NCBI GenBank assembly: GCA_025618425.1
Contig: CM046842.1
Location: 23,983,792-24,047,791, forward strand
Direction of reading: 5' to 3'
From: Heliocidaris tuberculata
Taxonomy: Eukaryota > Echinodermata > Echinoidea > Camarodonta > Echinometridae
DNA: 64,000 bases
How positions within the stretch are numbered: position 1 is the stretch's first letter; every line of letters starts with the position of its first letter. Made by a program: the position numbers and the translations under genes. The notes under the pieces were generated by a model. It was not told where the DNA came from. It saw nothing but the letters and a program-made list of their open reading frames with translations, and searched no databases. Shown here piece after piece: positions 23,756 through 35,324 of this stretch.

Positions 23756-24640
23756 GAGTCTGTAATTGCACTTATTGACCATCGATGAAGAAAGCACCCT
23801 TTCTCGCTGATTTATGAACAGTTCGAATATGCGCCATTCAAATTGTCGTATCTGAGGAATATCTGATTATAGTTTGTTGGTTTTTTAAACTTCAAAATGC
23901 ACTATTTTATGTCTCTCACATTTAAATTGTCCCTTTTTAATATTTGCATTCATTTCTATAATACGTATAATAAATTCTATATAAAGTTTTAATACATCAG
24001 GTTCGCACTTTTGAAACTGTAGTAGCCTCTAAAAGCTGTCGGAAGCACTCGGAATTCCGAATCTGCAATCGTACTATGAATACGAAAATTCGATTACTCG
24101 ATGAAAATATGGACAAATTTGAATATGGGCCATTCAAATTGTCCTCTCCTTGAAGAAAAATCATTTATTGTTTATATGCACTATACTGGTTTGTCTCCCA
24201 TTAACAATATCGCTGTTTAATGTATGCATTATTTCCTTGAAGTTTAGATAAATATCTTTTTTTATATATTATCTAGTGTACTTTTAAAAGTACGTTAACC
24301 CGTCGAAAGCACTTGGAAATCTGAGTTTATGAGTCTGTTATCGTATTTATTGAATATAAATAAAGAGAGCACACGTATTCGTTAAAAGTATGGACAACTT
24401 CAAAGCAGCATTGATGTCGTCTCTTGGAGGAATATCGCCTGCAGTCTTTTTAAAAGAAGTTCAAAATGCGCTTTATAATGTATGCATTCTTTTCCATGAC
24501 GCTTGGATAAATCTGACAGGCTTTTTCTTTTAATATCTGAATGTGCATGAAGCCTTTAAAACCTGTCGGAAGCACTCGGAAATCCGAGTTTACGAGTCTG
24601 TAATCGTACTTATTGAATATCGATGAAGAAAGCACGCTTA
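23756..24640 (+). repeat. Satellite-like tandem array, unit about 265-300 bp
   Basis: The anchor GAGTCTGTAATCGTACTTAT, with variants, starts at 23756, 24059, 24331 and 24594, giving spacings of 303, 272 and 263 bp. Each unit also carries CTGTCGGAAGCACTCGGAA and a CATTCAAATTGTC-like or related block in the same order. The outer anchors are the most alike. There is no coding frame. Edges are not resolved; the right edge ends in GATTAATCGAT. Confidence 0.75.
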
Positions 24641-24950
24641 CTCGCTGACAATATGGATTAATCGATCACTCCACCTCTGCGCTGAGATTTTTTTTTTCTT
24701 CCCCTAACTTTAGTCACTTGATACTAGCGGGTTTTTTTCTGTGTACATAAGCAACAGTAGCTTTTCGGTTCTTGAACCTGAAATAAACATATTCGTCCTC
24801 CATTTCGCTTATATTTTTATTTAAGGTGTTTGTAAAATAATATTATGCTAATGTGACCTTTGGTATTAAATCCCGATTTCTATCTTCTAAAGGTTAGTAT
24901 ACCTTCCATACCATGTACACCAATGTCTTATTTTCTGTCACTACATTCTG
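24641..24950. other. AT-rich intergenic DNA
   Basis: Unique sequence starting with ATCGAT at 24661; no gene is seen. Confidence 0.55.
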
Positions 24951-25906
<956 letters not shown>

Positions 25907-25978
25907 TATCGCAACGCTTTTGTCTAAATCTCTGTATTGCTTTGTGTGTTTTGATGTGAGTTGAATAGAGGATAAGTT
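25907..25978 (+). repeat. Left arm of a 70-bp inverted repeat
   Basis: This segment, including GTCTAAATCTCTGTATTGCT, reappears reverse-complemented at about 26846-26908 with very few mismatches. The arms lie about 870 bp apart. The high identity contrasts with the old, diverged repeats around it. Confidence 0.8.
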
Positions 25979-26660
25979 TTCCATTTCTGCATCGACGCAG
26001 AATTTGTTTTGATTGATAGCAGAGGAGAAATGAAATCAATCCATTCTTGAAAACTGAATGCACTTCGCCGTAAAATGATAACAAATATGATTATTGCAAT
26101 GCTGTTTAATGGCGCTTAATACTAAGTTTCTTAACTCTTTACGTCTTTATTATTATCAAACGAAAATCACGTAAATTTTTTATACAGATTATTAACTAGG
26201 AATTCTCATGTGTTATTTGATCTTGTTAATTTCAAGAGGCGTTTCTTCATTGAAGAAATTTGTATTCTACTAGAGAATACATTCATAGTTTAACTTTGAG
26301 TCGTAACAAAATCGCCTATAATGTGAAGAAGTAAGTAGGATTAAAATCAGTGTATATTGTCACTATATCCGCTCCACGTCTTTTAACTATATAATTTGTG
26401 AATATCATAATGTCAGGCTTGACATCTTAGATAATATGTGTTGGGGTTGATAATGTCAGCATAGTGTAAAATCTTATAAGAAAAGTAATACTCTGGTTAT
26501 GAATTAGATACTTGTCCGGGTGACAAATATTTTGTGAGAGGTTCACATCTATAGTAGATCACATAAAGTAATTCCTTTTGTGTTTTCTGGGGAAATTTTG
26601 GAGGACATCCTTGGATATTTTCTTTTGTGAGAAGAGATACCTTTGACAACACATTCTACA
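25979..26660. other. Spacer between inverted-repeat arms
   Basis: AT-rich unique sequence with no gene or transposon end recognised. Confidence 0.5.
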
Positions 26661-26707
<47 letters not shown>

Positions 26708-26770
26708 ACTCTCTTTCTCTTTCTCTCTCTCTATCACTCTCTCTCTCTCTCTATCTATCTTTCTATCTAT
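26661..26770 (+). repeat. (CT)n tract with CTAT ending
   Basis: (CT)n at about 26664-26706 and again to 26752, ending in CTAT units. Confidence 0.95.
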
Positions 26771-26845
26771 CAGCTTGTCTCTTTCTTACTTTATGTTTTT
26801 AATTCTGTCATTGTCCCTTTCCTTCTTTCTCACCTTTTCCTAAAC

Positions 26846-26908
26846 TTATCCTCTATTCAACTCACATCAAAACACACAAAGCAATACAGAGATTTAGACA
26901 AAAGCGTT
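26846..26908 (-). repeat. Right arm of the 70-bp inverted repeat
   Basis: Reverse complement of 25907-25978, containing AGCAATACAGAGATTTAGAC. The match ends abruptly at about 26908, after GCGTTACG against CGCAACGC in the other arm. Confidence 0.8.
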
Positions 26909-26974
26909 ACGCTTTTTAATGATTCCTTCCCCACCCCTATTTTTCTATCAGTAACTTTGCCACTGTTTTTCTGC

Positions 26975-27295
26975 TACTTCCTTTAGAAAAGAGATTTGCT
27001 CAGAGGAAAAGCTTCATCATGCCAATGAAATTTAAAAAACATTAGATACGAATGTAATGATTAAAAGAAACCCAAGACGCTGATATAATGTTATGTGTGA
27101 AGAAAACATAGGGATGGACCGTTGCTTATTAACATTACATAGTACAGGTTCACATTCTTTCCAGAAGAAGCACCGATACCACATACCCCCCCCCCCCCCC
27201 CAAAAAAAAAAAAAAACCATCGCGGCAAGTCATGGCAAATGGTATATTCGTTGCATTTTGGCCTTCACTTTAGCAGGGAAAATGTTTCCCTGTTT
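26975..27295 (+). repeat. Local duplication, copy A
   Basis: Matches 27920-28240 through ordered blocks GCTTCATCATGCCAATGA, GAAGAAAACATA, CCATCGCGGCAAG and GCATTTTGGCCTTCACT. The offset is about 944 bp. Copy A has a C16A14 tract (about 27187-27216) where copy B has short ordinary sequence. Confidence 0.8.
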
Positions 27296-27339
27296 ATGTA
27301 TATCATTCTCTCTTTATTTCTTTCTATAAATTCTTTACT

Positions 27340-27471
27340 GGGGAACGTTTCATCAAGCGTTTTGTCAGTGATTTTTACCGGCAACTGTTATAAGCTACTG
27401 AAATCCTTCCATCTGACTGGCTGAGAGCAAATTTGTCGGTAAAAATCACAACGGTTGATGAAACGCTCCCC
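27340..27471. mobile_element. Palindromic MITE, GGGGAACGTTTCATCAA ends
   Basis: The left end GGGGAACGTTTCATCAAGCG and the right end, read in reverse GGGGAGCGTTTCATCAACCG, form 20-bp inverted repeats with two mismatches. The interior AACTGTTATAAGCTACTGAA is shared with the larger palindrome at 31299-31606, so the two elements are related. Non-coding. Confidence 0.7.
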
Positions 27472-27489
27472 TGATCTTTCTTTTTCCTG

Positions 27490-27792
27490 GGCCCTCTTGC
27501 ATAAAAAGTTGCGATTAAACGCAACTCAAAAAATTAAACGCAACTCCATTTTCAACCAATCAGGGCCCCGTTGCATAAAAGTTACTATTATGGTAACTTT
27601 GCCATCATTGGTAAATACCATGGTAACAATGCTCAACAGCCAATCAAAATCAAGCTTTCCATGGAAGTTACCATAAATGACAAAGTTACCATAATTGTAA
27701 CTTTTATGCAACGGGGCCCAGGATCGCGTATTTGGGACTTCCGTTTAATGTTTTGAGTTGCGTTTAATCGCAACTTTTTATGCAAGAGGGCC
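27490..27792. mobile_element. Outer GGCCC-ended MITE interrupted by another MITE
   Basis: Perfect 42-bp terminal inverted repeats lie at 27490-27531 and 27751-27792, beginning GGCCCTCTTGCATAAAAAGT. The element is interrupted at 27563-27719 by a second palindromic element. The perfect arms imply a young insertion. Confidence 0.85.
27563..27719. mobile_element. Inner GGGCCCC-ended MITE nested in the outer one
   Basis: 157 bp, starting GGGCCCCGTTGCATAAAAGT and ending with its complement. Arms of about 39 bp have one mismatch (ACTATTATGG against ACAATTATGG). CAG lies on both sides if the element is read as GGCCCCG...CGGGGCC. It must have arrived after the outer element. Confidence 0.85.
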
Positions 27793-27802
27793 TGTTCTCC
27801 CT

Positions 27803-27856
<54 letters not shown>

Positions 27857-27870
27857 CTCTTTCTCTCTAG
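27803..27870 (+). repeat. (CT)n tract
   Basis: (CT)n directly beside the nested MITE pair; ends in CTTT units. Confidence 0.95.
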
Positions 27871-27919
27871 AGACATTTTCCCCATGACTTGGCTTTCTTT
27901 GTTCTTTTCTTTTTCAGAA

Positions 27920-28240
27920 ACTTATTTCAGGAAAGGGCTTTGCCAAGAAGAGAAGCTTCATCATGCCAATGAGCAATGAAATTAAAAATATTAGATAAAA
28001 TTACAGTAAAAGAAACATAAGAAGCTGAGATAATTTCATATGAAGAAAACATAAGGATGGGCAGTACGTTACCTATTCACATTACATACAAGTCCATATT
28101 AAATATATAACACCACCCTGACATGCATAGAACGAAGAAGCACCTATACTACGCATACCACCTAAAAATCCATCGCGGCAAGCTCATGGCAAACGGCATA
28201 TTCCTTGCATTTTGGCCTTCACTGTAGCAGTGATAATATT
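27920..28240 (+). repeat. Local duplication, copy B
   Basis: Second copy of 26975-27295. The two MITE insertions at 27340-27792 lie between the copies. Confidence 0.8.
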
Positions 28241-28475
28241 TACACAGCGTTTGCGAACGAGGTTCTGGTTACCGAACCATCGGCCTGGAGACCGGCTTGA
28301 CGAGCTCGATATTGATTGGTTTTAAGTAGCGCTACTTGATGAAGATTCATGACGAAAAAAAAATTGCACCCCCCATCTTTAATCACCTTAACCCGGAGAC
28401 TCCTAAAAAAAATCCCGAGCTGTCTGAAGCAAGGAGAAAGGGATTGGGAGAAAAAAAGTCTGACGATACATTGAT

Positions 28476-28691
28476 GGTCCGACATTGCTCCGATGACAAC
28501 TGCACCGGGTTTGATTCCATTAGAGATTTAGGGTTAGAGTTAGGGTAAGGGTTAGGGTTAAGGGTCCAGTTGGGTTTTAGTTTAGGTTTAGATTTAGGGA
28601 TCGGTATAGTTTATGGTCCATGGTTGAACAAATTTGCCGTATAGGATATTTACCGCGGAGTAATTGTCGCCAGAGCATGTGCCGTACAACC
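28476..28691. mobile_element. MITE with TTAGGG-like interior (family B)
   Basis: The left end GGTCCGACATTGCTCC and right end GAGCATGTGCCGTACAACC are imperfect inverted repeats, related to the better-preserved element at 63108-63315. The interior at about 28527-28563 is made of TTAGGG, TTAGAG and TAAGGG words. Confidence 0.55.
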
Positions 28692-29159
28692 GTTACACAC
28701 TGTGACCATAAACTCCACAGCACTTCCGAACTGACGACGATTAATCTTTCTTTGATAGCTTAACATCACAATATTTTGATATTGCTACATCATAGTCTTT
28801 AGGCCCTAAAGCATGATAGTCTATTGACGTAAGCTGTAGTAATTGAAAATACCCTTGATTAGTCGTGAATCTTGGACAGATTTCTCAAATTTAACAACCC
28901 TAAATACTAGATTTATTTGTTTTGAGCCCTATGCTAGATGTAGCAAGTATCGAGAAAAGGGGGAAATAACGACTGCAATTTTTAAAAGATTAATCCTTCT
29001 CTTAGCACGGGAGATGGAAGCGTGGTCAAAATGAAGCGAAGTGCAGCAGCTAAAATATGCTCATGAATTTCATGTGCACGAAATTCTACTCAGCATACAC
29101 CGATTTCAACTCGAAATGAACACAATACACTTTGGAAAAGAGAATACTTTACAGATACA
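28692..29159. other. Intergenic, no gene seen
   Basis: Unique sequence; nothing recognised. Confidence 0.6.
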
Positions 29160-29468
29160 CAGATGAATGAAGAGAGAGAGAGTGAGAGAGAGTGAGTGAG
29201 TGAGTGAATAAGGAACAGAGAGAGGGAGAGGGAGAAAGAGAGAGAAAGATATACAGGAAGACAGTAATAGATGCTTACTAGAGAGAGAGAGAGGGAGGGT
29301 GAGTGAGAGAGTGAGAGAGACAAAAAATAGAGGAAAGAGAGATGAAAGAGAAAGATTGAGAGAAAAAAATAGAGAGCTGGAAAAGGGGTGGAGAGGAAGA
29401 GAAAAGAGAGAAGAGAGAAGAAGAAAGCCAAAAAGAGAGGGGAACAGAACGATACACACACACACACA

Positions 29469-29531
<63 letters not shown>

Positions 29532-29533
29532 TG
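29160..29533 (+). repeat. GA-rich tract, (CA)n and (TA)n
   Basis: GA-rich DNA at 29170-29440 leads to (CA)n at 29455-29505 and (TA)n at 29506-29531. The long S/L/F frames on the minus strand (up to 213 residues) come from the bias. Confidence 0.95.
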
Positions 29534-30110
29534 CGAGTCCATGAAAGGGAAAGCGTATGAGAAAGAAAGAGAGGTAGAGACGAGAGTGGACATACATGCA
29601 CGAGAGCAGTCCGCAGACAAGATATCGATATTGCCTCTCTGGGGGTTATCGATACCGAATTTGTAACGACCAATTTGCGCAATTTTTGTTTCGTCAATTT
29701 GTTCATTGAATACGCGTCGAGCGGGGTGCATTACAGCAATCCGAGGAAAGATAGCAAGGTATAGGGACCGAATAGAAGGTTGGCGGTTGAAATTCTGCCG
29801 GGGCGTTTAGCAAGGATGGCCTCGGGGAAATTTGGAGAATCATTTTGGTAGCATTGATATCAAAATTGAGCTCAGTTTGGCGCGATAATTTTCGGAGGGG
29901 TGATACCGATAATGTCTGATGAGTTATTCGAACGAATTACGGCAAAGTGGTTATTTACGGGCAGGGGAAAAACAGTGCAAATCTAATAAGACTTTCTTTG
30001 GGGAAAAAAAATCATAGCATGTAAAACAGAAAGATTTAGTGATAGCCATTTTGAAAACAAAGGTTGCCTAAATTTCTGCGGTTTGTAAATTGACTGGGTA
30101 ATAACCTTAT
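29534..30110. promoter_or_regulatory. Unique segment with ATCGAT pair
   Basis: ATCGAT lies at 29624-29629 and 29648-29653, 24 bp apart and embedded in GATATCGATA and TTATCGATAC. The surrounding 29540-29960 is mixed-composition unique DNA with no exon. This is a candidate ONECUT-responsive site; function is inference. Confidence 0.3.
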
Positions 30111-30113
30111 TTT

Positions 30114-30156
<43 letters not shown>

Positions 30157-30589
30157 CTTTTCTATTACGCCTTGCTATTCTTTTTGTACCTCTTCCCCCC
30201 TCTCTCTCTCTCGACCATCCTCTTCTTTTCTCCAGTTTTAACCCTTCTTTCCTGCTTATATTTCTCATCCGTTTCTTGTTTAATTCCAAGAAAATGTGCT
30301 TCTCTAATCAACATTCTCTAACTTCTCACCAACCAATCTTTTCAGCACCTGCGTTGAATCTCTTGTCCTCTTCAGATTTGCTTTCAAATTCACAAAGTAA
30401 GGTTACAAAAGGAAACGAGAGTAGGATTGGCTCCTACTTATTTGACCAAAGTATTATCCAATACGTACCAAACAGAAACCTCAGATCTTCCCAAAAATCT
30501 TCCTCCCCACTATACAAATAAATACAAAATTTTATGGGTCTCGCTCTTTTCAGGTCGCATCAGCAGAAGTTTGGAATAAATTCTTTTTT
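30111..30589. other. (CT)n tract then unique sequence
   Basis: (CT)n at 30116-30150 and near 30200. 30213-30589 is ordinary sequence with an 81-residue frame of no known family. Confidence 0.6.
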
Positions 30590-30930
30590 TTTTTTGTTGC
30601 TTGTCAGAGAGATTTTTTAGAGGAAAAGTAGACCTCAAAAATGTGATAACCTTTTTTTTTTTTTTTTCTTCTTCTTCTTCTTCTTCTTCTTCTTCTTCTT
30701 CTTCTTCTTCTTCTTCTTCCTATTCTTGTTTTTTTTTTTTTAGCTTGTCAGAGAATTTTGGAGGAAAAGTAGGCCCCCAAAATGGGACAACCTTTTTATT
30801 TTTATTTTGTATTTTTTATTTTTTGCTTGTCAGAAAATTTCCAGACATTTCGGACAGGTACAAAAGTTAAATCATGTGGTGACCCCCCCCCCCTCCTCCC
30901 GTATTTCAAAATGCATTTGCGCCACTGTGT
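30590..30930 (+). mobile_element. GCTTGTCAG repeat family, partial copy with T and TTC tracts
   Basis: GCTTGTCAGAGA-like words occur at about 30599, 30744 and 30824. It then reads ACAAAAGTTAAATCATGTGG, TGACCCCCCCC and TTTCAAAATGCATTTGCGCC, matching the right half of the complete element at 44483-44796. Internal (TTC)n lies at 30669-30719. No left end is found, so this copy is incomplete or rearranged. Confidence 0.6.
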
Positions 30931-31228
30931 CCATGACGTCAGAGAAGTTGGGCAAAAGTAGAGTGAATCATGAATTATGATGAAGACACAACGCAACGAT
31001 GGAGAAGAATAGACTGAGAGAGACAATAATTATGATGACCGCCTACTCAAAGCTTTTACCTTAAAGTTCTGAATATGTTTCATACATTCAGCAAGCATGC
31101 ATGGCACTTATAAAGTAACAGGAGAACAATGCAGATTGTGTTACATGGTAGCAACATTCCAAGAGATTTTAAACATCTTTCCTACCACTCCACCCTCCTA
31201 GAAAGATGCACTGTTTACAGACGTTGAC
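30931..31228. other. Unique spacer
   Basis: Ordinary intergenic sequence. Confidence 0.5.
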
Positions 31229-31712
31229 GGTGATTCGACATTATTTTGTTCTTGCAACAATAATTGTTTCCGAGCTTGTTCAGTCTGGTGTCGGTCTGGG
31301 CCCTGTTTCATAAAACTTGTCATCAATGACAAGTTGCAATAACTGTTATAAGCTACTGAAATCCTTTCATCTGATTGGCTGAGAGCAAATTTGTCAGTAA
31401 AAAATCACCGACAAGACACTTGATGAACGCCCCCTGGTATCGCTCTTGTCGATGTGACTATGGTATCAGGTATAGTGGTATAAGGTGAGGGTTCAGGAGG
31501 GCATTTCATCAAGTGTCTTGTCTCAGCCAATCAGATGCAAGGATTTCAGTAGCTTATGACAGTTATTGCAACTTGTCATTGATGAAAAGTTTTATGAAAC
31601 AGGGCCCTGCTTATAGGTATAGTGTTTTGGTCCAGGGTTGAAGTTAAGGAATTCGCTTAGTGTAGAAACTTTACAGAGGAGCAATTATCCCAGGAGCATG
31701 CGTCGTACAACC
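31229..31712. mobile_element. Family B MITE remnant split by a palindromic MITE
   Basis: The left end GGTGATTCGACATT (31229) and right end GGAGCATGCGTCGTACAACC (to 31712) match the family B ends seen at 28476-28691 and 63108-63315. TATAGTG...GGTCCAGGGTTGAAGTTAAG after 31610 matches that family's interior. The right end merges into a C run. Confidence 0.5.
31299..31606. mobile_element. 308-bp palindromic MITE, GGCCCTGTTTCATAAAACTT ends
   Basis: Arms of 110-140 bp with few mismatches. GGCCCTG at the start and CAGGGCC at the end are flanked by CTG (31296-31298 and 31607-31609). The centre (about 31433-31495) is unpaired. The inner arms GACAAGACACTTGATGAA are related to the element at 27340-27471. 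Confidence 0.85.
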
Positions 31713-33101
31713 CCCCCCCCCCCCCCCCCCTGACCGGGTGACTGAACTCACCCGGTACAGGCCAACAACAAGAATCCTCCCGCCCCCAAGAAACCTACCA
31801 ATCCTCTTTCCTTACCCCCTAAAATCTTCAAAAACCCAGGTAATCGAACACCAACTCCGTCTTAGAGAAAGTGGTAAATAAAATTGGGATGGGTTCGAAA
31901 GACGGGTGCTTGGATATGGACTGAAATAACTTTGCTAATGTAAGGCTTTTTTAGGAATGTATCACCTGTGCGGTATGAGGGGGGCGCGGAACGCACTTCG
32001 GTGCAATCCTGTATGGTAATTGGCTGGCAGGCGCGCGGAGTTGGAAAAGCTGCAACTTGGACCAAAAGCGGCAGACATGATCTCTGTAGGGTGTATAGTC
32101 AAAGTTTTCGATTGTCGAATATGGAGTTTCAACTCTGTACAACATTTCCAGGCATTGTTCTTGGGAATGATGTTAGCTGACCTGTCCGTAAAATATTCGA
32201 AAGGAGACAATTGTATCCTATTTGTGCATACCCTGTACTCTTATACCACGTGAGGTATTTTCACATCTTCATTAGACAACACGCAGCCTTCGTTCTCTCA
32301 TTTCTTTGGGGAAAACTAAGATGAATGAATAAATTAATAGTTAAAAACTTAGCGTTTCATCTTCCGTGTAAAAAACCTCCGGTCGTAAACTTATCTTAAG
32401 CACTTCATGGCTTCAACATGCAGTGGCTAACTTTTTCAGATTCGATGAAACAGTATCTTACATTTTACATCCAACATGTTTTTCATTCAACCACTTTGCA
32501 CTCCCCCATCTCACCTATGAACTGATGAATTGCTTGCATTAGTTTCTTTTAGGGCATTATACATATTTATTATTATTTTTCATGCATACATATGATTCAG
32601 CCAGACAAGATTTGTTTTTCAGGTTTTGTGCTTATTTGTGACGTAAAAGTTCTCTTTCGAGGGAGAGTAGCTGCCTGGAGATGGTGTATGGAAATGAGGC
32701 ATGGAGAGAGGCGCATACATCGGAACACTCCACGCACGCACGGGAAGATCTCCGCCATCTGTAACCACTTCACCGTCTACTCAAGTATGATACTCCACCG
32801 CGTGTTTTAAATGCACGCTAATGGCAGATAAAAGCTCTGCACGACGGGTGCAGCGAAGGGCGAGGATTGCGGGAGCGGTCCGCACGGACGGGTTGACACG
32901 CACGCGCGCGCGTTGGTTGGAGAGTGGTGCCCGATCAGTTTGTGCTGTGAGTGGAGGAGGTGCGCGAAGTGACTGAGATGGGGTAGGGGGACCAGTCTTT
33001 TCGGGGCAGTGGGAACGGAGGGGTAAGGGAGAAGAGAGGGGAATTGGGAGGGAGGAGATTATGTTTTGAGGTTTTAGGAGAGGAGGGAGTTTGAGTGAGC
33101 T
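31713..33101. other. Intergenic with GC-richer patches
   Basis: A C run ends near 31730. GC-richer patches lie at 31975-32060 and 32650-32945, the latter with ACGCGCGCGCG and several CpGs. 32960-33100 is G-rich. Short frames on both strands have no recognisable domain. The 32.65-32.95 kb patch is a possible regulatory module. Confidence 0.45.
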
Positions 33102-33272
33102 GAGTTACGATGGAGAGGTTAGGACACTGTGAAGAAGAGGTATTTGATAGTAACCATGCAAACAACAACGACAATAATGAATGAATATGAGTTACGATGG
33201 AGAGGTTAGGACACTGTGAAGAAGAGGTATTTGATAGTAACCATGCAAACAACAACGACAATAATGAATATG
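33102..33272 (+). repeat. Recent tandem duplication, unit 87 bp
   Basis: Two nearly identical copies start GAGTTACGATGGAGAGGTTA at 33102 and 33189. Copy 1 has one extra ATGA at its end. The near-identity marks a recent event. Confidence 0.9.
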
Positions 33273-33636
33273 TACGGACGTAAACGAACTCATGCATGCC
33301 CCATATGGATGCCCCATCATGTTCAAAACAATATTGGCTATTTCAAATTCCAAAGATCAAGCAATATGTTGAAGAAAAAAAATACCAAACAAATTGTGAG
33401 ATGACGTAAAAGAATAAACAACAACCTTAATGTTGGCCTTCTACAAATTCAAACATTTCTATCATATCACCCCTTTGGTCAGTTGGTAAGCTTCTGGTAG
33501 CAGCTTTTACTTGAGTATCACCCGTTTACACGTCAACTAAATGTCTGAAACTGAAAATTCTTCTATCGGGTGGGGATGCGAAGAGGGGTTGTCAATAGAA
33601 ACGGATGGATGAAATAGGAATATCATATAGGATGAT
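33273..33636. other. Unique spacer
   Basis: No gene or repeat recognised. Confidence 0.5.
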
Positions 33637-33905
33637 ATGCGACATGATGTTGATAACGATGACGATGATGGTGGTGATGATGAGGATGGTGACGATGCAG
33701 ATGATAATAATGATGATGGCGATGATGATGATAGCGATGATGGTGATGACGATGATGATGACGATGGTGATAATGATAATGATGATGATGATAATGGTGG
33801 TGGTGTGATGATGATGATGGTGATAATGTTTGTGATGATGATAAATGATGATGATGATGATGATGATAGATGATGATGATGATGATGATGATGATGGTGA
33901 CAGTG
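33637..33905 (+). repeat. (GAT)n array
   Basis: Imperfect GAT array with GGT, AAT and GAC variants. Frames read D, M or H/Y/I homopolymers. Confidence 0.95.
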
Positions 33906-34073
33906 GTGAAGATAAACATGACATTGAATATGGACCTATTCAGCTCAGATGAATGACCATAAAAGTTGAGATATCGATAACGGTGATTTAAAAAATTAGG
34001 ATTGGTAGTTCCTTTCAAACGGAATATAGACGAATTAGGGCTGGTAATTCATTATTATTATGACAACACCAAT

Positions 34074-34117
<44 letters not shown>

Positions 34118-35324
34118 TTTGACAGTTCGTTTATTTGAAATAGATGGGAATGATGTTCTAGTCATGGTGACGATTATGTCCATAATAATTAATACGTCAC
34201 ACTCAGGATAACTGCCATAAAAATATAAATTACGATTTGAGAAGAATCAGAGAGTTTTTTAGAAAGAAATAATTGGAATCTTTTCACAGAAGATTAAAAT
34301 CAAGGCATCAAACAAAACCGTCAATCAAAATGTCGGTCAGAATTTCCGCTATATAGGCCTACGAGCCAGAGTGATTTGAATCGATTTCATTGATTTACAT
34401 GTAAATAGCATGTGTGGTATAAATATTTACAATTATTTCTCTTTCCTGGAATCATATAACCGTTATGGTTATTGCTAAGAGTCATGTAAACTGCATTTTC
34501 GATTGGTGTAGTGTTTGTTCACTACTGTTTGAAGGGGCAAGGGGGCAGTGAGGCTCCCCTGGTAATTTCTAACCCGAAACATAATTAAAAATGTTTAACT
34601 GTCTTTCCGAGTCAAATGAGGAAATAATTTCAAGCTTAATTATTATCGAATTGCTCATTAAACCTTAAAAGCTATGGACATTTTCGCACGAATGTTCTGC
34701 TCTCTCGCAAATTAGGAATTATGATATATTCAAGCATAGTTCTTGAAGCCAAATATAAAGATAAAGCAAAAGGGATATTAGGGCATAACTCCAGTGGCTC
34801 AGATGTTTTGTCAAAACTGAGGAAAGTGTCCAGATATACCCCATTGCCAGTTATCAAAGGGGTATTGGTGCAGGGGGGGGGGGGGGGGGGGGGGGGAATG
34901 CGGCACCATTCTTAATTAGTGGATAAAATACAAGAGGACAACGCCATCGAGTGGGTAGATGGTGCGGTAAGGGGTCATATTTTATCATCTCATTTCCATG
35001 TTGCCTCTCTCTCTCTCTTTCTTTTGCGTTCTACTTTTTCCGCCCCCCCCCCCCATTCGCCATTCGCTTTGGAGAAGGGCACACCCCATGCCCCCATAGA
35101 TACGTCACTGATTATATGAATTTAAACAAATGAAAACATGTCTGGTTTAATTTAACAATGTAGGGGGGGGGGATCGCCCCAGAAACAAAATTATAAATGT
35201 CTGAATCACTCAGTACTCAGTATATGGCCTATCCATATATTTCACGAGCTATACATTATTTATGCAAGCATTAATGGAGTTATTAGAGGTTAGAGTTATG
35301 GTAAAGATGGAACATATTTTGAGA
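33906..35324. other. AT-rich intergenic DNA with T42 and G24 runs
   Basis: ATCGAT occurs at 33973 and 34380. An uninterrupted run of 42 T fills 34075-34116 and 24 G fill 34873-34896. A C12 run is near 35043-35054 and a G9 run near 35163. No gene is seen. Confidence 0.65.

Noticed and set aside
27455..27756. Three 61-73 residue frames with similar peptides on both strands
   Set aside because: The similarity arises because they translate the two arms of palindromic MITEs.
28527..28563. Possible telomere or chromosome-fusion scar (TTAGGG)
   Set aside because: Short, degenerate, and inside a transposon-like element.
29090..29731. 213-residue minus frame with apparent hydrophobic segments
   Set aside because: Covers GA, CA and TA microsatellites; IYIYI and CVCVC blocks show the repeat origin.
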